This document shows, piece after piece, positions 23,705 to 33,214 of a stretch of 64,000 nucleotides of DNA. The stretch comes from Fructobacillus pseudoficulneus (GTDB lineage Bacteria > Bacillota > Bacilli > Lactobacillales > Lactobacillaceae). The DNA is taken from NCBI RefSeq assembly GCF_900108455.1, contig NZ_FNWS01000005.1, positions 1 to 64,000 of the forward strand, given 5' to 3'. A program made the translations under genes and the position numbers. The notes under the pieces were generated by a model. That model made no database searches and was not told the DNA's origin. It saw only the letters and a program-made list of their open reading frames with translations. Every line of letters begins with the position of its first letter. Position 1 is the stretch's first letter.

Positions 23705-24614
23705 GGTCTTCCTCAATTTGATGGTAAATTTTATAAACTTCTTGCCGGTTTAAGTCTCGTTCCTTGGCAACTTGTTTGATTGCTTGGTTGGGCTTTTGGC
23801 CGGCAGCCACGAGCTGTTGGACCGCCTGGTCGACGGGCAGGTCGGCAAGGCCATCCCCGATTTCGTTTGTCGCCCCAGCCACTGGCGTGAGCGTCTTCAG
23901 ATCTTCCTGAGAGGCCCCAGCAAGCATCAGAACAAATTCGCCCCGAGCCTGGTTGTTATTGGCCCAATCAACCAATTCAGCAGCAGTTCCACGCAGAAAC
24001 TCTTCATAGCGCTTGGTCAATTCTCGAGCCAACACCACCCGACGGTCAGGACCGCAAACCTCTAAGATATTGGTCAGCGTCGCTTTGAGTCGATGTGGTG
24101 CCTCGTAGAAGATTAACGTTTCTGGTCGGCGGACCAAATTAGCCAAGGCTTCCTGTTGCTCACCCTTCTTGCGGGGCAAAAAGCCATGGAAGTAAAACGG
24201 TTGTGGTACCAACCCTGAGGCAATCAAGGCCGTAATGCCGGCCGAGGCTCCCGGAACTGGCACAACTGGTATGCCAGCAGCAATTGCCTGAGCCACTAGT
24301 TCCTTACCCGGATCCGATATGGAGGGCAAACCAGCATCCGAAACCTGGGCAACTGACTGGCCCGCCAACAAATCTTGCACAATCAGTGGCGCTTTTTCCT
24401 GCCAGTTGTGTTCGTGCAGAGCCGTTTTCTTGGTATGAATATCAAAGTAGTTCAACAATAATTGCGTGTGCCGTGTATCCTCAGCAGCGATCACGTCAAC
24501 CGTCGATAAGACTTCAATTGCCCGATTCGACATGTCCTGCAGGTTACCAATTGGTGTGGCAACTAGGAACAGCGTTCCTGTATTTTGTTGGGAAAAACTC
24601 TTCTGTATTTGCAT
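23697..24614 (-). CDS. rsmI: 16S rRNA (cytidine-1402 2'-O)-methyltransferase RsmI
   Basis: 305 residues. LVATPIGNLQDMSNRAIEVL and AAEDTRHTQLLLNYF open the tetrapyrrole-methylase fold; VSDAGLPSISDPG and VPVPGASAGITALIASGLVP bind SAM. The C-terminal part (QAIKQVAKERDLNRQEVYKI) is the small helical domain. The B. subtilis neighbours yabA and yaaT that usually sit between holB and rsmI are missing. Confidence 0.93.
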   Translation of the reverse strand: MQIQKSFSQQNTGTLFLVATPIGNLQDMSNRAIEVLSTVDVIAAEDTRHTQLLLNYFDIHTKKTALHEHNWQEKAPLIVQDLLAGQSVAQVSDAGLPSISDPGKELVAQAIAAGIPVVPVPGASAGITALIASGLVPQPFYFHGFLPRKKGEQQEALANLVRRPETLIFYEAPHRLKATLTNILEVCGPDRRVVLARELTKRYEEFLRGTAAELVDWANNNQARGEFVLMLAGASQEDLKTLTPVAGATNEIGDGLADLPVDQAVQQLVAAGQKPNQAIKQVAKERDLNRQEVYKIYHQIEEDHG

Positions 24615-24620
24615 AAAGTC

Positions 24621-25583
24621 CTATCCGAGTGCAATCGCCATTTCCAATGATAACTTTTCCAAACGACTTTGCCAGGAAATGTTCACTTGACGCAACTGAT
24701 CCGTTTTTAAGATTAAACTACCCACCGCCAACAGCTGGTCTGGTCGATAATGACTGGCCATTTTCTTGTAAAAACCAAGTAATTGAGGATAGTGCAGCTG
24801 ATCCTCCGCCACGTAGGCGTAAACCGTTAAATCCCGCCCCAATTCCTGTAACCAGGACAAGACACGGGCCTCTTGCTCACTTTCCTTCACCAACGGCAGG
24901 AGCTGACTTTGCAGGTAGGCCATCACCGCAATATCACGGGTCATCGCCTTTTCAAACCATTTAAAGACAACGGGCTGAACCTGATTGACAAATTCTTCCG
25001 CCGCTGCCAGCTCATCGACTTGGACTTGGTCCGTTGCTTGCAGGTGCACCAGCTGCGCCCGCGAGCGAATCGTGGGCAAAACATCCGCTTGCCGGTTGGC
25101 CAACAACAAAATCAACTGTGGACCAGCCGGTTCCTCGATAAATTTCAGCAAGGAGTTCGCTGCCGCAGTCGTTAACGTATCAACCTGGTCAATCACAAAG
25201 ATTTTGCGGTCACCCTCGAGGGCAGTTGTTGTCAACTCCGGCACCAAGGCCCGAATTTGAGCAATCTTAATCGCAGCACCAGTTTTTTCGGCTAAGACCG
25301 TGACAAAGTCTGGGTGATCAAAGGCGGCAATCCGCTGCTTCGTTAATTCATCTTGTCCCAACACGAGGGCTGCCAGTGCCTGCGCCAAGGCCAACTTTTC
25401 TTCTTGGCCCGGCCCCGTTAATAAATACAGGTGCGACAAGCGCTTTTCAGCAACCACCTGTTCAAACTGGCCTAAATTATCGGGGTAGGCAGCCTGAGCG
25501 GTCGCCCAAAAATCGGTATCCTTTAAGACGGCGACCGGCGTCTCTTGAGCCCCTTGGCCCTTGTTTGCTGTCTTCTTAGCCAT
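24621..25583 (-). CDS. holB: DNA polymerase III delta' subunit
   Basis: 320 residues. The AAA+ fold is recognisable (HLYLLTGPGQEEKLALAQAL; KIFVIDQVDTLTTAAANSLL; KFIEEP). The ATP loop is degenerate, as expected for delta'. The Cys4 zinc module that usually lies between ALAQALAALVLG and DHPDFVTV is absent; no cysteine is present there. Position after tmk and darA supports the call. Starts at TAATG overlapping the darA stop. Confidence 0.85.
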   Translation of the reverse strand: MAKKTANKGQGAQETPVAVLKDTDFWATAQAAYPDNLGQFEQVVAEKRLSHLYLLTGPGQEEKLALAQALAALVLGQDELTKQRIAAFDHPDFVTVLAEKTGAAIKIAQIRALVPELTTTALEGDRKIFVIDQVDTLTTAAANSLLKFIEEPAGPQLILLLANRQADVLPTIRSRAQLVHLQATDQVQVDELAAAEEFVNQVQPVVFKWFEKAMTRDIAVMAYLQSQLLPLVKESEQEARVLSWLQELGRDLTVYAYVAEDQLHYPQLLGFYKKMASHYRPDQLLAVGSLILKTDQLRQVNISWQSRLEKLSLEMAIALG

Positions 25584-25906
25584 TAGAACTGGTAGAAGTC
25601 ATCGATGGTCTGAGTGAAGACCGTCGCGCCACCGACCTCGATTTCAACCGGAAAGGCGCCAGTTCGTTCACCTTCAACACCAATTGGAGGAACCATGAAT
25701 TGCTTGCGCTTTTGTGACACGTCTTTGATGATTTGCAAGACTTCTTCAACGCGTTCTTCATCAATCGCGATGATAAAAGTCGTATTTCCTGACCGTAAGA
25801 AGCCACCAGAAGTTGCTAAACGGGTAGCTTGAATCTTCGCCTTAACAAAGGCGTTGGCCAATTTCGTGGCATCTTTATCTTGTACAATTGCGTTCACTAA
25901 CTTCAT
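25583..25906 (-). CDS. darA: Cyclic-di-AMP receptor, PII-like (DarA/PstA)
   Basis: 107 residues, normal size. ATRLATSGGFLRSGNTTFII and the V-F-T-Q-x-x-D-F-Y C terminus are family marks. A PII-like trimer that binds c-di-AMP; downstream targets not established. Fits the tmk-darA-holB order. Confidence 0.93.
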   Translation of the reverse strand: MKLVNAIVQDKDATKLANAFVKAKIQATRLATSGGFLRSGNTTFIIAIDEERVEEVLQIIKDVSQKRKQFMVPPIGVEGERTGAFPVEIEVGGATVFTQTIDDFYQF

Positions 25907-25909
25907 CTC

Positions 25910-26542
25910 TTACCTCCAATTGGCCTTTAAGACCTCTTTCACTTGCGCAATAACTGCTGCTAAGTCTTGGTTCGCGTCGACTAATTTGATGCGGTCGGTA
26001 TTATCTTCCACGAGTTGCAAATAAGTTTGCCGAACTGCTTGATGAAAGGACAAGTCTTCCTCGTCCAATCGATCAATCTTATCCTGCCGATTAGCAAAAA
26101 TCCGTTTCAGGCCGATTTCAACCGGCAGGTCTAAGTAGATGGTCAAATCAGGCAACCGCCCCTGAATCGCAAAATCATTCAAAGCAGCAACCCGGTCAAC
26201 ACCGAGTTTTCTTGCCCCACCCTGATAGGCCAAGGAAGAATCAAGGTAACGGTCTGATAAGACCAGCTTGTTTTCCCGCAAAGCCGGCTCGACCGTTTGC
26301 ACTAGGTGCTCTCGTCTTGAGGCTGCTAAAAGCAAGGCTTCCGTCCAAGGGTCCATCGCGGGGTCCGTTTTTTCTTGTAACAGCGTCCGGATTCCTTCAG
26401 CGATTTGACTACCACCAGGTTCGCGGGTGACCAAGATTTCTCGTCCCGAGAGTTCTGCCAAGAATGGCACAACGGCCTGAATCACCGTACTCTTACCAGC
26501 CCCTTCCGGACCTTCAAATGATAAAAATTGCATTTTCGTCAT
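25910..26542 (-). CDS. tmk: Thymidylate kinase
   Basis: 210 residues. Walker A GPEGAGKST (11-19), DR-Y motif in VLSDRYLDSSLAYQG, and LDLPVEIGLKRI are present. It phosphorylates dTMP to dTDP. Confidence 0.95.
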   Translation of the reverse strand: MTKMQFLSFEGPEGAGKSTVIQAVVPFLAELSGREILVTREPGGSQIAEGIRTLLQEKTDPAMDPWTEALLLAASRREHLVQTVEPALRENKLVLSDRYLDSSLAYQGGARKLGVDRVAALNDFAIQGRLPDLTIYLDLPVEIGLKRIFANRQDKIDRLDEEDLSFHQAVRQTYLQLVEDNTDRIKLVDANQDLAAVIAQVKEVLKANWR

Positions 26543-26550
26543 TTTCGCTC

Positions 26551-26817
26551 CTATTCTTGGCTATCGTGGTAGAGTCGGGTTTCACGAGCCACCGTATTGC
26601 GACGGCGGGCCTCATTGTACAAGTAAGAAAACTTCGCCTTTTCCAAAGCAGTTTGGGCTTGAATCATGTGCGCGTTGACCCGTGAATCAACCAAAGCGGT
26701 TTCAGATTCTTGGGCCTGATGTAAGTCTAACCGCGCTTGATTAATTTGATCTAAAAGAATCTGATCATATTCTTCTTTTAGTTGTCCTGCGACAACTTTT
26801 TTCTTTTTATTAAACAT
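26551..26817 (-). CDS. yaaL: YaaL-family (DUF2508) small protein
   Basis: 88 residues, charged and helical (EYDQILLDQINQARLDLHQA and AQTALEKAKFSYLYNEARRR). Placed directly after recR as in other Firmicutes. Function unknown. Start overlaps the recR stop (TAATG). Confidence 0.8.
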   Translation of the reverse strand: MFNKKKKVVAGQLKEEYDQILLDQINQARLDLHQAQESETALVDSRVNAHMIQAQTALEKAKFSYLYNEARRRNTVARETRLYHDSQE

Positions 26818-27422
26818 TAGAGCTCATTTCTGCCCTCAATGGACTTAATCAAGGTCAACTGATCTGCATAATCAATGTCGGCGCCAACAGCTAAACCTGT
26901 AGCTAAGCGGGTTACCTTAATGTTGGCGGGCTTTAATAGCCGAGCCAAGTACATCGCAGTTGCTTCACCATCAGTGTTGGCGTTAGTGCCAACAATCACT
27001 TCTTGGATTTCTTCATCTTTTGACAAACGCTTAATCAAAGATGGCAGGTTAATATCTTCTGGACCAGTCCCAGCACTCGGAGAAATCACCCCATTGAGAA
27101 CATGGTATAGGCCATGATATTCACCCGTTTGTTCCATCGCCATCACGTCTTTTGGATTTTGTAAGACCAAAACCGTCGATTGGTCACGACTTGGGTCCGA
27201 ACAAATTGCACAAGGATTTTCATCCTTTGTAGTTATATTACCGCAAATATCACAAAAAGTAATCGCTTCTTTTGCAGTTGAAAGCGCTGCGGCAAAGGCT
27301 TTGACATCGTCATCGTCCATCCCCAATGTATAAAAAGCCAAACGACTGGCCGTTTTGGCGCCAATCCCCGGTAATTTGGAGTAGGAATCGATTAATTTAG
27401 CAATGGGTTCTGGATATTGCAT
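26817..27422 (-). CDS. recR: Recombination mediator RecR
   Basis: 201 residues. HhH motif [17 protein letters not shown], intact C4 zinc finger ([18 protein letters not shown]), and Toprim domain with [20 protein letters not shown]. Begins 6 bases after dnaX; the ebfC/ybaB gene that normally lies between them is absent. Confidence 0.95.
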   Translation of the reverse strand: MQYPEPIAKLIDSYSKLPGIGAKTASRLAFYTLGMDDDDVKAFAAALSTAKEAITFCDICGNITTKDENPCAICSDPSRDQSTVLVLQNPKDVMAMEQTGEYHGLYHVLNGVISPSAGTGPEDINLPSLIKRLSKDEEIQEVIVGTNANTDGEATAMYLARLLKPANIKVTRLATGLAVGADIDYADQLTLIKSIEGRNEL

Positions 27423-27428
27423 ACGTTA

Positions 27429-29357
27429 TTAGTCCTCGTCTTTTGTCTCCGTCACCTGAACCAGGTCGTCACCAAACAAGTTCTTGGCTTCCTGGACTAA
27501 GTCAACTTCATCTGTTGGTTGTGCCGCCACATCCTTGGCTGCTGAGCTGGCACTCTTAGTTCGGTTATCGGCTAACATGGTTGGCGTTAAGTCCGCCAAC
27601 GCGATGTCAATTTTTTGGCCAGATTTTAGGGCCGTGACATAATCGGCACGGTCATTTTGCCATTCGTCCTTCGTTCGTAAAATTAAAGTTTCTGGCAAAT
27701 GAAGCTGGCCGAGTGCTGCTGCTAATTTGCTGAGCAAAGTAGTATTAGTCAAAGTGGTATCTAAAATGGCTGGGAAATCAAAGGCCAAAATCATGGCATC
27801 AGCTGAAGCTGCCATTGGTTCGACCGTCTGTAGGACCGCTTGGTCCTTGACAGCAAAGTCCTTCACCAAGTCAGGCCAACCGGTCTGGGCCTGAGTGAGG
27901 CTGTCTCGCTTGGCTTGTGACAAAACGGCCTGAACAGCTTCTTTTCCTGTATAAACAGTTGGTAATTTCCCGGCTGTTTCGGCTGATGATGCCGGCGTTG
28001 TCGGCTGCGTCTCCTGTGGCTGTGGCTTTGCCGTTTCACTCGCAGCAGACTCGGCCTGCTCAGCCACCGGTTCGGTTGGTTCGGCAACGGGCGCCGGTTC
28101 TAAGTCTGGTTCGACCAGTTCGGTTGGCGCATCCATTGCTGGCTCTTGGACCACTTCTTGTGGTTTTTCAGCTACCGGTGCAGCGGTCGGTGCTTCAACT
28201 GGCGCTGCCGTCTTTTGGCTGACAGCTGGGTTGGCCGGTTGGGCAGCACTTTGCTGCTGAGCCGGTGCCGCTGATTTTGCTTCGGTAGCCGGTTCTTGGA
28301 CCGGCTGACTGCCCTGAGTCCCATCAACCAAACTGAGCTTAACTGTCAAAATTTCCAGGTAAATGTCACTTTGTAACGACTGGGCTAGCTGCGTTTTGAC
28401 GTCATCAATCACAACGAGCATTTGCTGAATTTGGTCTTGGCCAACTCGCTGCTTAAATTCTTTGAGCTCGTTAATCTTACTGGTAGACTTCACCAAATCT
28501 GGTGCTAAATCAACCAACATGACGTCGCGTAATGTCGCCATTAGGTCCGCTAAGAAGCGGTTGGCATCTTTACCAGCTAATAGGATAGCTGACAGTGTTT
28601 CAAGCGCCTGAGCGGTATCGTGGGCCAAAACCTGGTTCAAATAGGTTAACAGTTGATCAATTTTAACCGATCCCGTCACCGTTAAGGCATTTTCCAAAGT
28701 AATCTTATCTGGACCAAAGGCAATCACCTGGTCCAAAATTGACAAAGCGTCCCGCATTCCACCTTCAGCGGCTGTTGCCACAACATCCAGCGCGGTGTCT
28801 TCAAAGTCCTGCTTTTCTTGGTTCAAAATTTCAATCATTCGATTTTTAATCGTCTGATTGGACAAGCGTTTGAATTCAAACCGCTGTGTCCGTGACAGGA
28901 TGGTTGCCGGCATCTTTTGGACTTCCGTCGTGGCCAGGATAAACTTAACCTGGGCTGGTGGTTCTTCCAGCGTTTTCAAGAGAGCATTAAAAGCCCCGGT
29001 CGATAACATATGGGCTTCATCAATGATGTAAATTTTAAAGGGAGCTTCGATTGGTGCATAGTTAGCGGAATCCCTGATTGATCGGATTTCATCGACACCG
29101 TTGTTAGACGCCGCATCAATTTCAATGATGTCCGGGTGAGACTGATTGGCCTGGTCCGGCCCAATCCCGTTCACTTCTCTGGCAAAAATTTTCGCCGCTG
29201 AAGTTTTTCCAGTCCCACGAGGTCCCGAGAACAAATAAGCATGGCCAGTCTGCTTTGCTTCGATCGCATTTTCCAGCGTCTTCGTAATCACTTCTTGACC
29301 AACCATTTGCTCAAAAGTCTTTGGCCGGTATACCCGGTAAAGTGCTTGATATGCCAT
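27429..29357 (-). CDS. dnaX: DNA polymerase III gamma/tau subunit
   Basis: 642 residues from ATG 29357 (GGGGAGG upstream). Walker A GPRGTGKT (45-52), Walker B IYIIDEAHML, sensor ATTEVQKMPATILSR and SRC-like region are clear. After domain III (~350) comes a long Ala/Pro/Glu/Thr-rich linker (about 355-500) and a short tau C-terminal domain. The zinc-binding module with four Cys, expected after the Walker A helix, is missing: FAREVNGIGPDQANQSHPDI goes straight to IEIDAASNN. Confidence 0.95.
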   Translation of the reverse strand: MAYQALYRVYRPKTFEQMVGQEVITKTLENAIEAKQTGHAYLFSGPRGTGKTSAAKIFAREVNGIGPDQANQSHPDIIEIDAASNNGVDEIRSIRDSANYAPIEAPFKIYIIDEAHMLSTGAFNALLKTLEEPPAQVKFILATTEVQKMPATILSRTQRFEFKRLSNQTIKNRMIEILNQEKQDFEDTALDVVATAAEGGMRDALSILDQVIAFGPDKITLENALTVTGSVKIDQLLTYLNQVLAHDTAQALETLSAILLAGKDANRFLADLMATLRDVMLVDLAPDLVKSTSKINELKEFKQRVGQDQIQQMLVVIDDVKTQLAQSLQSDIYLEILTVKLSLVDGTQGSQPVQEPATEAKSAAPAQQQSAAQPANPAVSQKTAAPVEAPTAAPVAEKPQEVVQEPAMDAPTELVEPDLEPAPVAEPTEPVAEQAESAASETAKPQPQETQPTTPASSAETAGKLPTVYTGKEAVQAVLSQAKRDSLTQAQTGWPDLVKDFAVKDQAVLQTVEPMAASADAMILAFDFPAILDTTLTNTTLLSKLAAALGQLHLPETLILRTKDEWQNDRADYVTALKSGQKIDIALADLTPTMLADNRTKSASSAAKDVAAQPTDEVDLVQEAKNLFGDDLVQVTETKDED

Positions 29358-29379
29358 GGTCCCTCCCCTTACAAAAAAA

Positions 29380-29396
29380 GCCGCCACTAGGCGGTT
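29380..29396 (-). terminator. Terminator of the SRP RNA
   Basis: CCGCC-TAGT-GGCGG on the minus strand, followed by T7. Confidence 0.75.
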
Positions 29397-29484
29397 TTGC
29401 TATGTACACAAGCACAAGGTCAATCAATCTTAGAGCTGCTACATTTCTGTCCTGACTCGGTTCGAAAGGCAACCCTTGCCTGCA
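29397..29484 (-). ncRNA. ffs: Signal recognition particle RNA (small bacterial type)
   Basis: The minus strand reads GAGTCAGGACAGAAATGTAG CAGC, the domain IV apical motif (GTCAGG...AGCAGC) that binds Ffh, with flanking strands GGGTTGCC and CAAGGT-type pairing partners closing the rod. Between dnaX and tadA, as scr in B. subtilis. Own promoter and terminator. Confidence 0.85.
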
Positions 29485-29490
29485 ATTGTT

Positions 29491-29519
29491 ATTATAGCGA
29501 AAGATGCCCTGAAAGGCAA
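29491..29519 (-). promoter_or_regulatory. SRP RNA promoter
   Basis: TTGCCT (29514-29519), 17 bases, TATAAT (29491-29496). Confidence 0.75.
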
Positions 29520-29561
29520 GCGTTTTTCAGATTCACTTCATCTCGAAAAATATCAGTGTTA

Positions 29562-30092
29562 TCAGTCGTTTTCGGCATTTTCGGCAGCCTTTTTTGCCTG
29601 TTTTTCAGCCTTTTTCTTAGCACGAATCCCTTGAAAAAAATCCTTTAACAGCTGCTTTGATTCTTCTGCCCGAACACCAACATAGGTTTTGACCTGATGG
29701 TTTAACCGGTCATCATCAAAAACCGTGTACAAAGACGATACCGCCCCGGCCTTTTGATCCTTCGCTCCATAGTACACCAATGGAATCCGGGCGTTAATAA
29801 TCGCCCCCGCGCACATCAAACAGGGTTCCAACGTCACAAAGAGCGCCGTGTTTTCTAGCCGCCAAGTCCCCAACTCTTCGTTGGCATGATTAATGGCAAT
29901 TAGTTCGGCATGGCTACTGGTTTCTTGGTCCGTTTCGCGCCGGTTTGACCCAGTAGCGATGATTTGACCATTTTTAACAATCACCGCTCCGATTGGCACT
30001 TCGCCAATTTCTTCGGCTCGCTTCGCTTCTGCTAAAGCGATCCCCATGAAATACGCTACTTGTTCAGCAGTTAAATCTGGAACTTCAGCCAT
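29562..30092 (-). CDS. tadA: tRNA(Arg) adenosine-34 deaminase
   Basis: 176 residues from ATG 30092 (GGAGG upstream, inside the end of rsmC). Zinc motifs SHAELIAI and EPCLMCAGAI are intact. Converts wobble A to I. The Lys/Ala-rich tail after residue ~160 is low complexity. Confidence 0.93.
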   Translation of the reverse strand: MAEVPDLTAEQVAYFMGIALAEAKRAEEIGEVPIGAVIVKNGQIIATGSNRRETDQETSSHAELIAINHANEELGTWRLENTALFVTLEPCLMCAGAIINARIPLVYYGAKDQKAGAVSSLYTVFDDDRLNHQVKTYVGVRAEESKQLLKDFFQGIRAKKKAEKQAKKAAENAEND

Positions 30093-30702
30093 TCGTTGCC
30101 TCCAAGACAAAGTAGCCCTTCTTCTTACCGGCAACTTGAACCTGGTCAAAGACCGCCTCGAGGTTCTTTTGAGCCGATGGTGCGCCCTGCTTTTTTTGCA
30201 AAACCGCTAAAATTTTTCCTCCTGGGAGCAAATGATCTTTAGCGCCCTGAAGCATGGCGGTGACAACTGGTTTTCCAGCTCGAATTGGGGGATTAACCAA
30301 AATTAAAGCATATTTTTCATTAATTTGCCCGTAGATGCTTGATTGAAAGACCTTTACCTGGCTGCCAACCCCGTTCCGGTCAGCATTCTTGCGGGCCAAA
30401 TCAAGGGCTCGCTCGTTCACATCCACCATGTCGATGTTTTTATTGAACGCCTTGGCCACAGCGACCCCAACCGGGCCATAACCAGTACCAAGGTCTAAAA
30501 CTTTTCCCTCAGGAAAGTCAGTTTCGCCCGCAACTTCGAGCATGGTGCGAGTCCCAAAGTCGACGGTTTTCTTTGAGAAAACCCCCGCATCAGTTGTAAA
30601 ATGCAAGTTATGTCCTAATAACTCAAAGTCGAACTCTTGATAATCATGGTCGGCGTCCGGGTTGGCCGTGAAATATTGTTCGCCAGCTTTTTTTTCAGTC
30701 AT
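30085..30702 (-). CDS. RsmC-like class I methyltransferase (YbxB type)
   Basis: 205 residues. VLDLGTGYGPVGVAVAKAF is the SAM motif; ILVNPPIRAGKPV is the N-P-P-I-R-A-G-K catalytic segment of 16S rRNA G-specific methyltransferases. Follows rplL, as ybxB does in B. subtilis, and overlaps tadA by 8 bases. Confidence 0.9.
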   Translation of the reverse strand: MTEKKAGEQYFTANPDADHDYQEFDFELLGHNLHFTTDAGVFSKKTVDFGTRTMLEVAGETDFPEGKVLDLGTGYGPVGVAVAKAFNKNIDMVDVNERALDLARKNADRNGVGSQVKVFQSSIYGQINEKYALILVNPPIRAGKPVVTAMLQGAKDHLLPGGKILAVLQKKQGAPSAQKNLEAVFDQVQVAGKKKGYFVLEATNG

Positions 30703-30743
30703 TGATGTCTTCCTCTAATCTCTATTTTACTAAATTTTATGTA

Positions 30744-30774
30744 CAAAAAAAGGACCCGACGGGTCCTTTTTCTC
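30744..30774. terminator. Terminator after rplL
   Basis: AAAAGGACCC-GAC-GGGTCCTTTT stem with T tail, ending the rplJL transcript. Confidence 0.8.
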
Positions 30775-30777
30775 TGA

Positions 30778-31146
30778 TTACTTCAAAGTAACTGAAGCAC
30801 CAGCAGCTTCCAAAGCTTCCTTCAATTCGTTAGCTTCGGCTTCTGCAACGCCTTCCTTAATAACAGAAGGTGCGTTGTCAACCATGTCCTTAGCTTCCTT
30901 CAAGCCAAGACCAGTAGCTTCACGAACTGCCTTGATAACCTTAACCTTAGCAGTACCTGCTGAAGTCAATTCTACGTCAAAGTCTGACTTAGCAGCTGCG
31001 CCTTCGGCACCAGCAGCACCAGCAGCGGCTACAGGAGCAGCAGCTGAAACGTCAAATTCTTCTTCGATAGCTGAAACCAAGTCAGCCAAGTCCAAAATTG
31101 TTGCATCCTTCAATGATGCGATAATCGCGTCTTTATCAAAAGCCAT
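30778..31146 (-). CDS. rplL: 50S ribosomal protein L7/L12
   Basis: 122 residues from ATG 31146 (GGAGG upstream; the in-frame ATG at 31161 is too far). N-terminal dimer domain, Ala-rich hinge ([18 protein letters not shown]) and C-terminal EF-binding domain with [17 protein letters not shown]. Confidence 0.97.
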   Translation of the reverse strand: MAFDKDAIIASLKDATILDLADLVSAIEEEFDVSAAAPVAAAGAAGAEGAAAKSDFDVELTSAGTAKVKVIKAVREATGLGLKEAKDMVDNAPSVIKEGVAEAEANELKEALEAAGASVTLK

Positions 31147-31197
31147 GATTAATTCCTCCAATTAGTTTATATGATAGTTTGTAATTTAAAATTGTGC

Positions 31198-31716
31198 TTA
31201 TTCAGCAGCTGGGGCAGCTTCTTCAGCTTCCTTCTTTTCTTGCAAAGCCTTAACAGCATATGCAAATGAACGGATAGGGAACTGGAATTCTGCCATCAAC
31301 TGACCAAGCAAACCTTCGTGTGAAGGCAATGAAGCATACTTGTTGATGTCAGCAACATCAGCAATGTTTCCGTCAACGACACCACCCTTAATAACGAGCT
31401 TTTCGTTTTCGTCAGCATACTTCTTCAAGATACGTGCTGGGGCAACAGCGTCGTCGTTTGAAAAGGCAACGGCTGAAGGTCCAGCAAACAAATCGTTAAG
31501 TTCTGCAAAACCAGCTTCTTCAGCAGCACGGACCAAAACCTTGTTCTTGATAACTTCCAAAACAACGCCTTCTTCACGCAACTGTGAACGCAATTCAGTT
31601 GATTCAGCAACAGTCAATCCACGGGGGTTAACCACAACGGCTGCAGCGGCTGACTTAAATTGATCAGCAACAACCGCAACTTTCTGTGCCTTAACGGCAA
31701 TAGCTTGTTCACTCAT
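31198..31716 (-). CDS. rplJ: 50S ribosomal protein L10
   Basis: 172 residues from ATG 31716 (AAAGGAG upstream). VNPRGLTVAESTELRSQLRE and VIKNKVLVRAAEEAGF are typical. Its C-terminal helix carries L7/L12 dimers. Expression is expected to be limited by L10 binding to the leader RNA just upstream. Confidence 0.97.
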   Translation of the reverse strand: MSEQAIAVKAQKVAVVADQFKSAAAAVVVNPRGLTVAESTELRSQLREEGVVLEVIKNKVLVRAAEEAGFAELNDLFAGPSAVAFSNDDAVAPARILKKYADENEKLVIKGGVVDGNIADVADINKYASLPSHEGLLGQLMAEFQFPIRSFAYAVKALQEKKEAEEAAPAAE

Positions 31717-31739
31717 GTGTAATTCTCCTTTCAAAGATT

Positions 31740-31865
31740 TTTTTGCAAAAGAAACCCGCCTGCCAGAAGACAGACGGGTAAAGTTAGTAATTTAACTTCC
31801 TCGGCAGGATATTAAGGTGCAAGCACCACCTGAGTCTTAGGCAAAAATGATTTAATTCACTTATT
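31740..31865 (-). ncRNA. L10 leader (autoregulatory rplJL leader)
   Basis: Minus strand holds GGTGCTTGCACC and TATCCTGCCGAGGAAG, the L10-binding kink-turn signature, then a hairpin CCCGTCTGTCTTCTGGCAGG CGGG with T-rich tail upstream of the rplJ start. Known class: L10_leader in Firmicutes. Confidence 0.8.
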
Positions 31866-31895
31866 AATCTTAGCAGTTTTGAATACAGCTGTCAA

Positions 31896-32588
31896 TTAAA
31901 GCGTAGCCAAATCCAAAGTAACTGCAGGACTCATTGTTGATGAAAGGGCAACGTTTGAGATATAAGTTCCCTTAACAGCAGCTGGACGAGCTTTCAAGAC
32001 AGTTTCAGCAATTGCCTTGATGTTTTCAGCCAACTTGCCTTCATCAAATGATACACGACCAACAGTAACGGCAACGTTTCCGTCACGGTCAGTACGATAA
32101 GTCACTTGACCACCCTTAGCATCTGAAACAGCCTTGGTAACATCCATAGTTACAGTTCCAGTCTTAGGGTTTGGCATCAAGCCCTTAGGACCCAATGCAC
32201 GACCAACACGACCAACTTGGGCCATCATGTCTGGCGTTGCAACAGCAACGTCAAAGTCCAACCAACCGTCTTGAATGCGCTGAACCAAGTCAGCAGCACC
32301 AACAACGTCAGCTCCAGCGGCTTCGGCTTCCTTAGCCTTGTCACCTTGGGCGAAGACAACAACAGTCTTGTCCTTACCAGAACCGTTTGGCAAAACAACA
32401 GCACCACGGAGTTGTTGGTCAGCCTGACGAGTGTCAACGTTCAACTTGAAAGTAACTTCAACTGAAGCGTCGAACTTTGCGTATGAAACTTCCTTCAACA
32501 AAGAAATTCCGTCTGCCAATGCGTAAGCCTTTTCAGCTTCAACCTTAGCAGCAGCTTCTAAATACTTCTTACCATGCTTTTGTGTCAT
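31896..32588 (-). CDS. rplA: 50S ribosomal protein L1
   Basis: 230 residues. [18 protein letters not shown] is the family signature. Start overlaps the rplK stop by one base (TAATG). Confidence 0.97.
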   Translation of the reverse strand: MTQKHGKKYLEAAAKVEAEKAYALADGISLLKEVSYAKFDASVEVTFKLNVDTRQADQQLRGAVVLPNGSGKDKTVVVFAQGDKAKEAEAAGADVVGAADLVQRIQDGWLDFDVAVATPDMMAQVGRVGRALGPKGLMPNPKTGTVTMDVTKAVSDAKGGQVTYRTDRDGNVAVTVGRVSFDEGKLAENIKAIAETVLKARPAAVKGTYISNVALSSTMSPAVTLDLATL

Positions 32589-33052
32589 TATTCTGCGTCC
32601 TCCTTGATTGCTGTTCCTTCAACAGTCAAGTCCACACCGTCGACGGTAACACCCATTGAGCGGGCAGTTCCTTCGATCATCTTCATGGCTGCTGTCACGT
32701 CGTTGGCATTCAAATCTGCCATCTTGTTTTCAGCAATTGCACGAATTTGGTCCAAGGTTACGTTTCCGACCTTAGTACGGTTTGGTTCACCAGAACCCTT
32801 ACCAACAATCTTACGCAATTGGTCAGCTGCTGGTGGAGTCTTAGTCACGAATTCGAATGAACGATCATCGAAAACTGAGATTTCGACAGGGATTGTTGAT
32901 CCAGCTTGATCAGCAGTCCGTGCGTTAAATTCCTTAGTGAACTGTGCGATGTTAATACCGGCTTGTCCCAAGGCAGGTCCAACTGGTGGAGCTGGAGTTG
33001 CTTTGGCAGCGGCAATTTGCAGTTTCACAACATTGATAACTTTTTTAGCCAC
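32588..33052 (-). CDS. rplK: 50S ribosomal protein L11
   Basis: 154 residues with a GTG start at 33052, chosen because AGGAGG lies nine bases upstream; an ATG in the same frame at 33109 has no such signal. [20 protein letters not shown] and the thiostrepton-region C domain are intact. First gene of the rplKA pair. Confidence 0.95.
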   Translation of the reverse strand: MAKKVINVVKLQIAAAKATPAPPVGPALGQAGINIAQFTKEFNARTADQAGSTIPVEISVFDDRSFEFVTKTPPAADQLRKIVGKGSGEPNRTKVGNVTLDQIRAIAENKMADLNANDVTAAMKMIEGTARSMGVTVDGVDLTVEGTAIKEDAE

Positions 33053-33125
33053 GATATATTTCCTCCTCGTGTTGTGGTAGAACGTAGCTTTAGTGCTACT
33101 TCCACGCATGTCTTTGACATACCAG

Positions 33126-33160
33126 AATAGTATAACAAAAAAACCGCCCCGAGTAAAGGA
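33126..33160 (-). promoter_or_regulatory. Promoter of rplKA
   Basis: Minus strand TTTACT, 17 bases, TATACT (33129-33134). The spacer holds GGGGCGGTTTTTTT, part of a hairpin/T-run that also ends nusG transcription. Confidence 0.45.
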
Positions 33161-33214
33161 CGATTTTCCGATAAGCCTTTTTATACCAGGCTTTCACCTG
33201 ATTTTAGACTCTTA

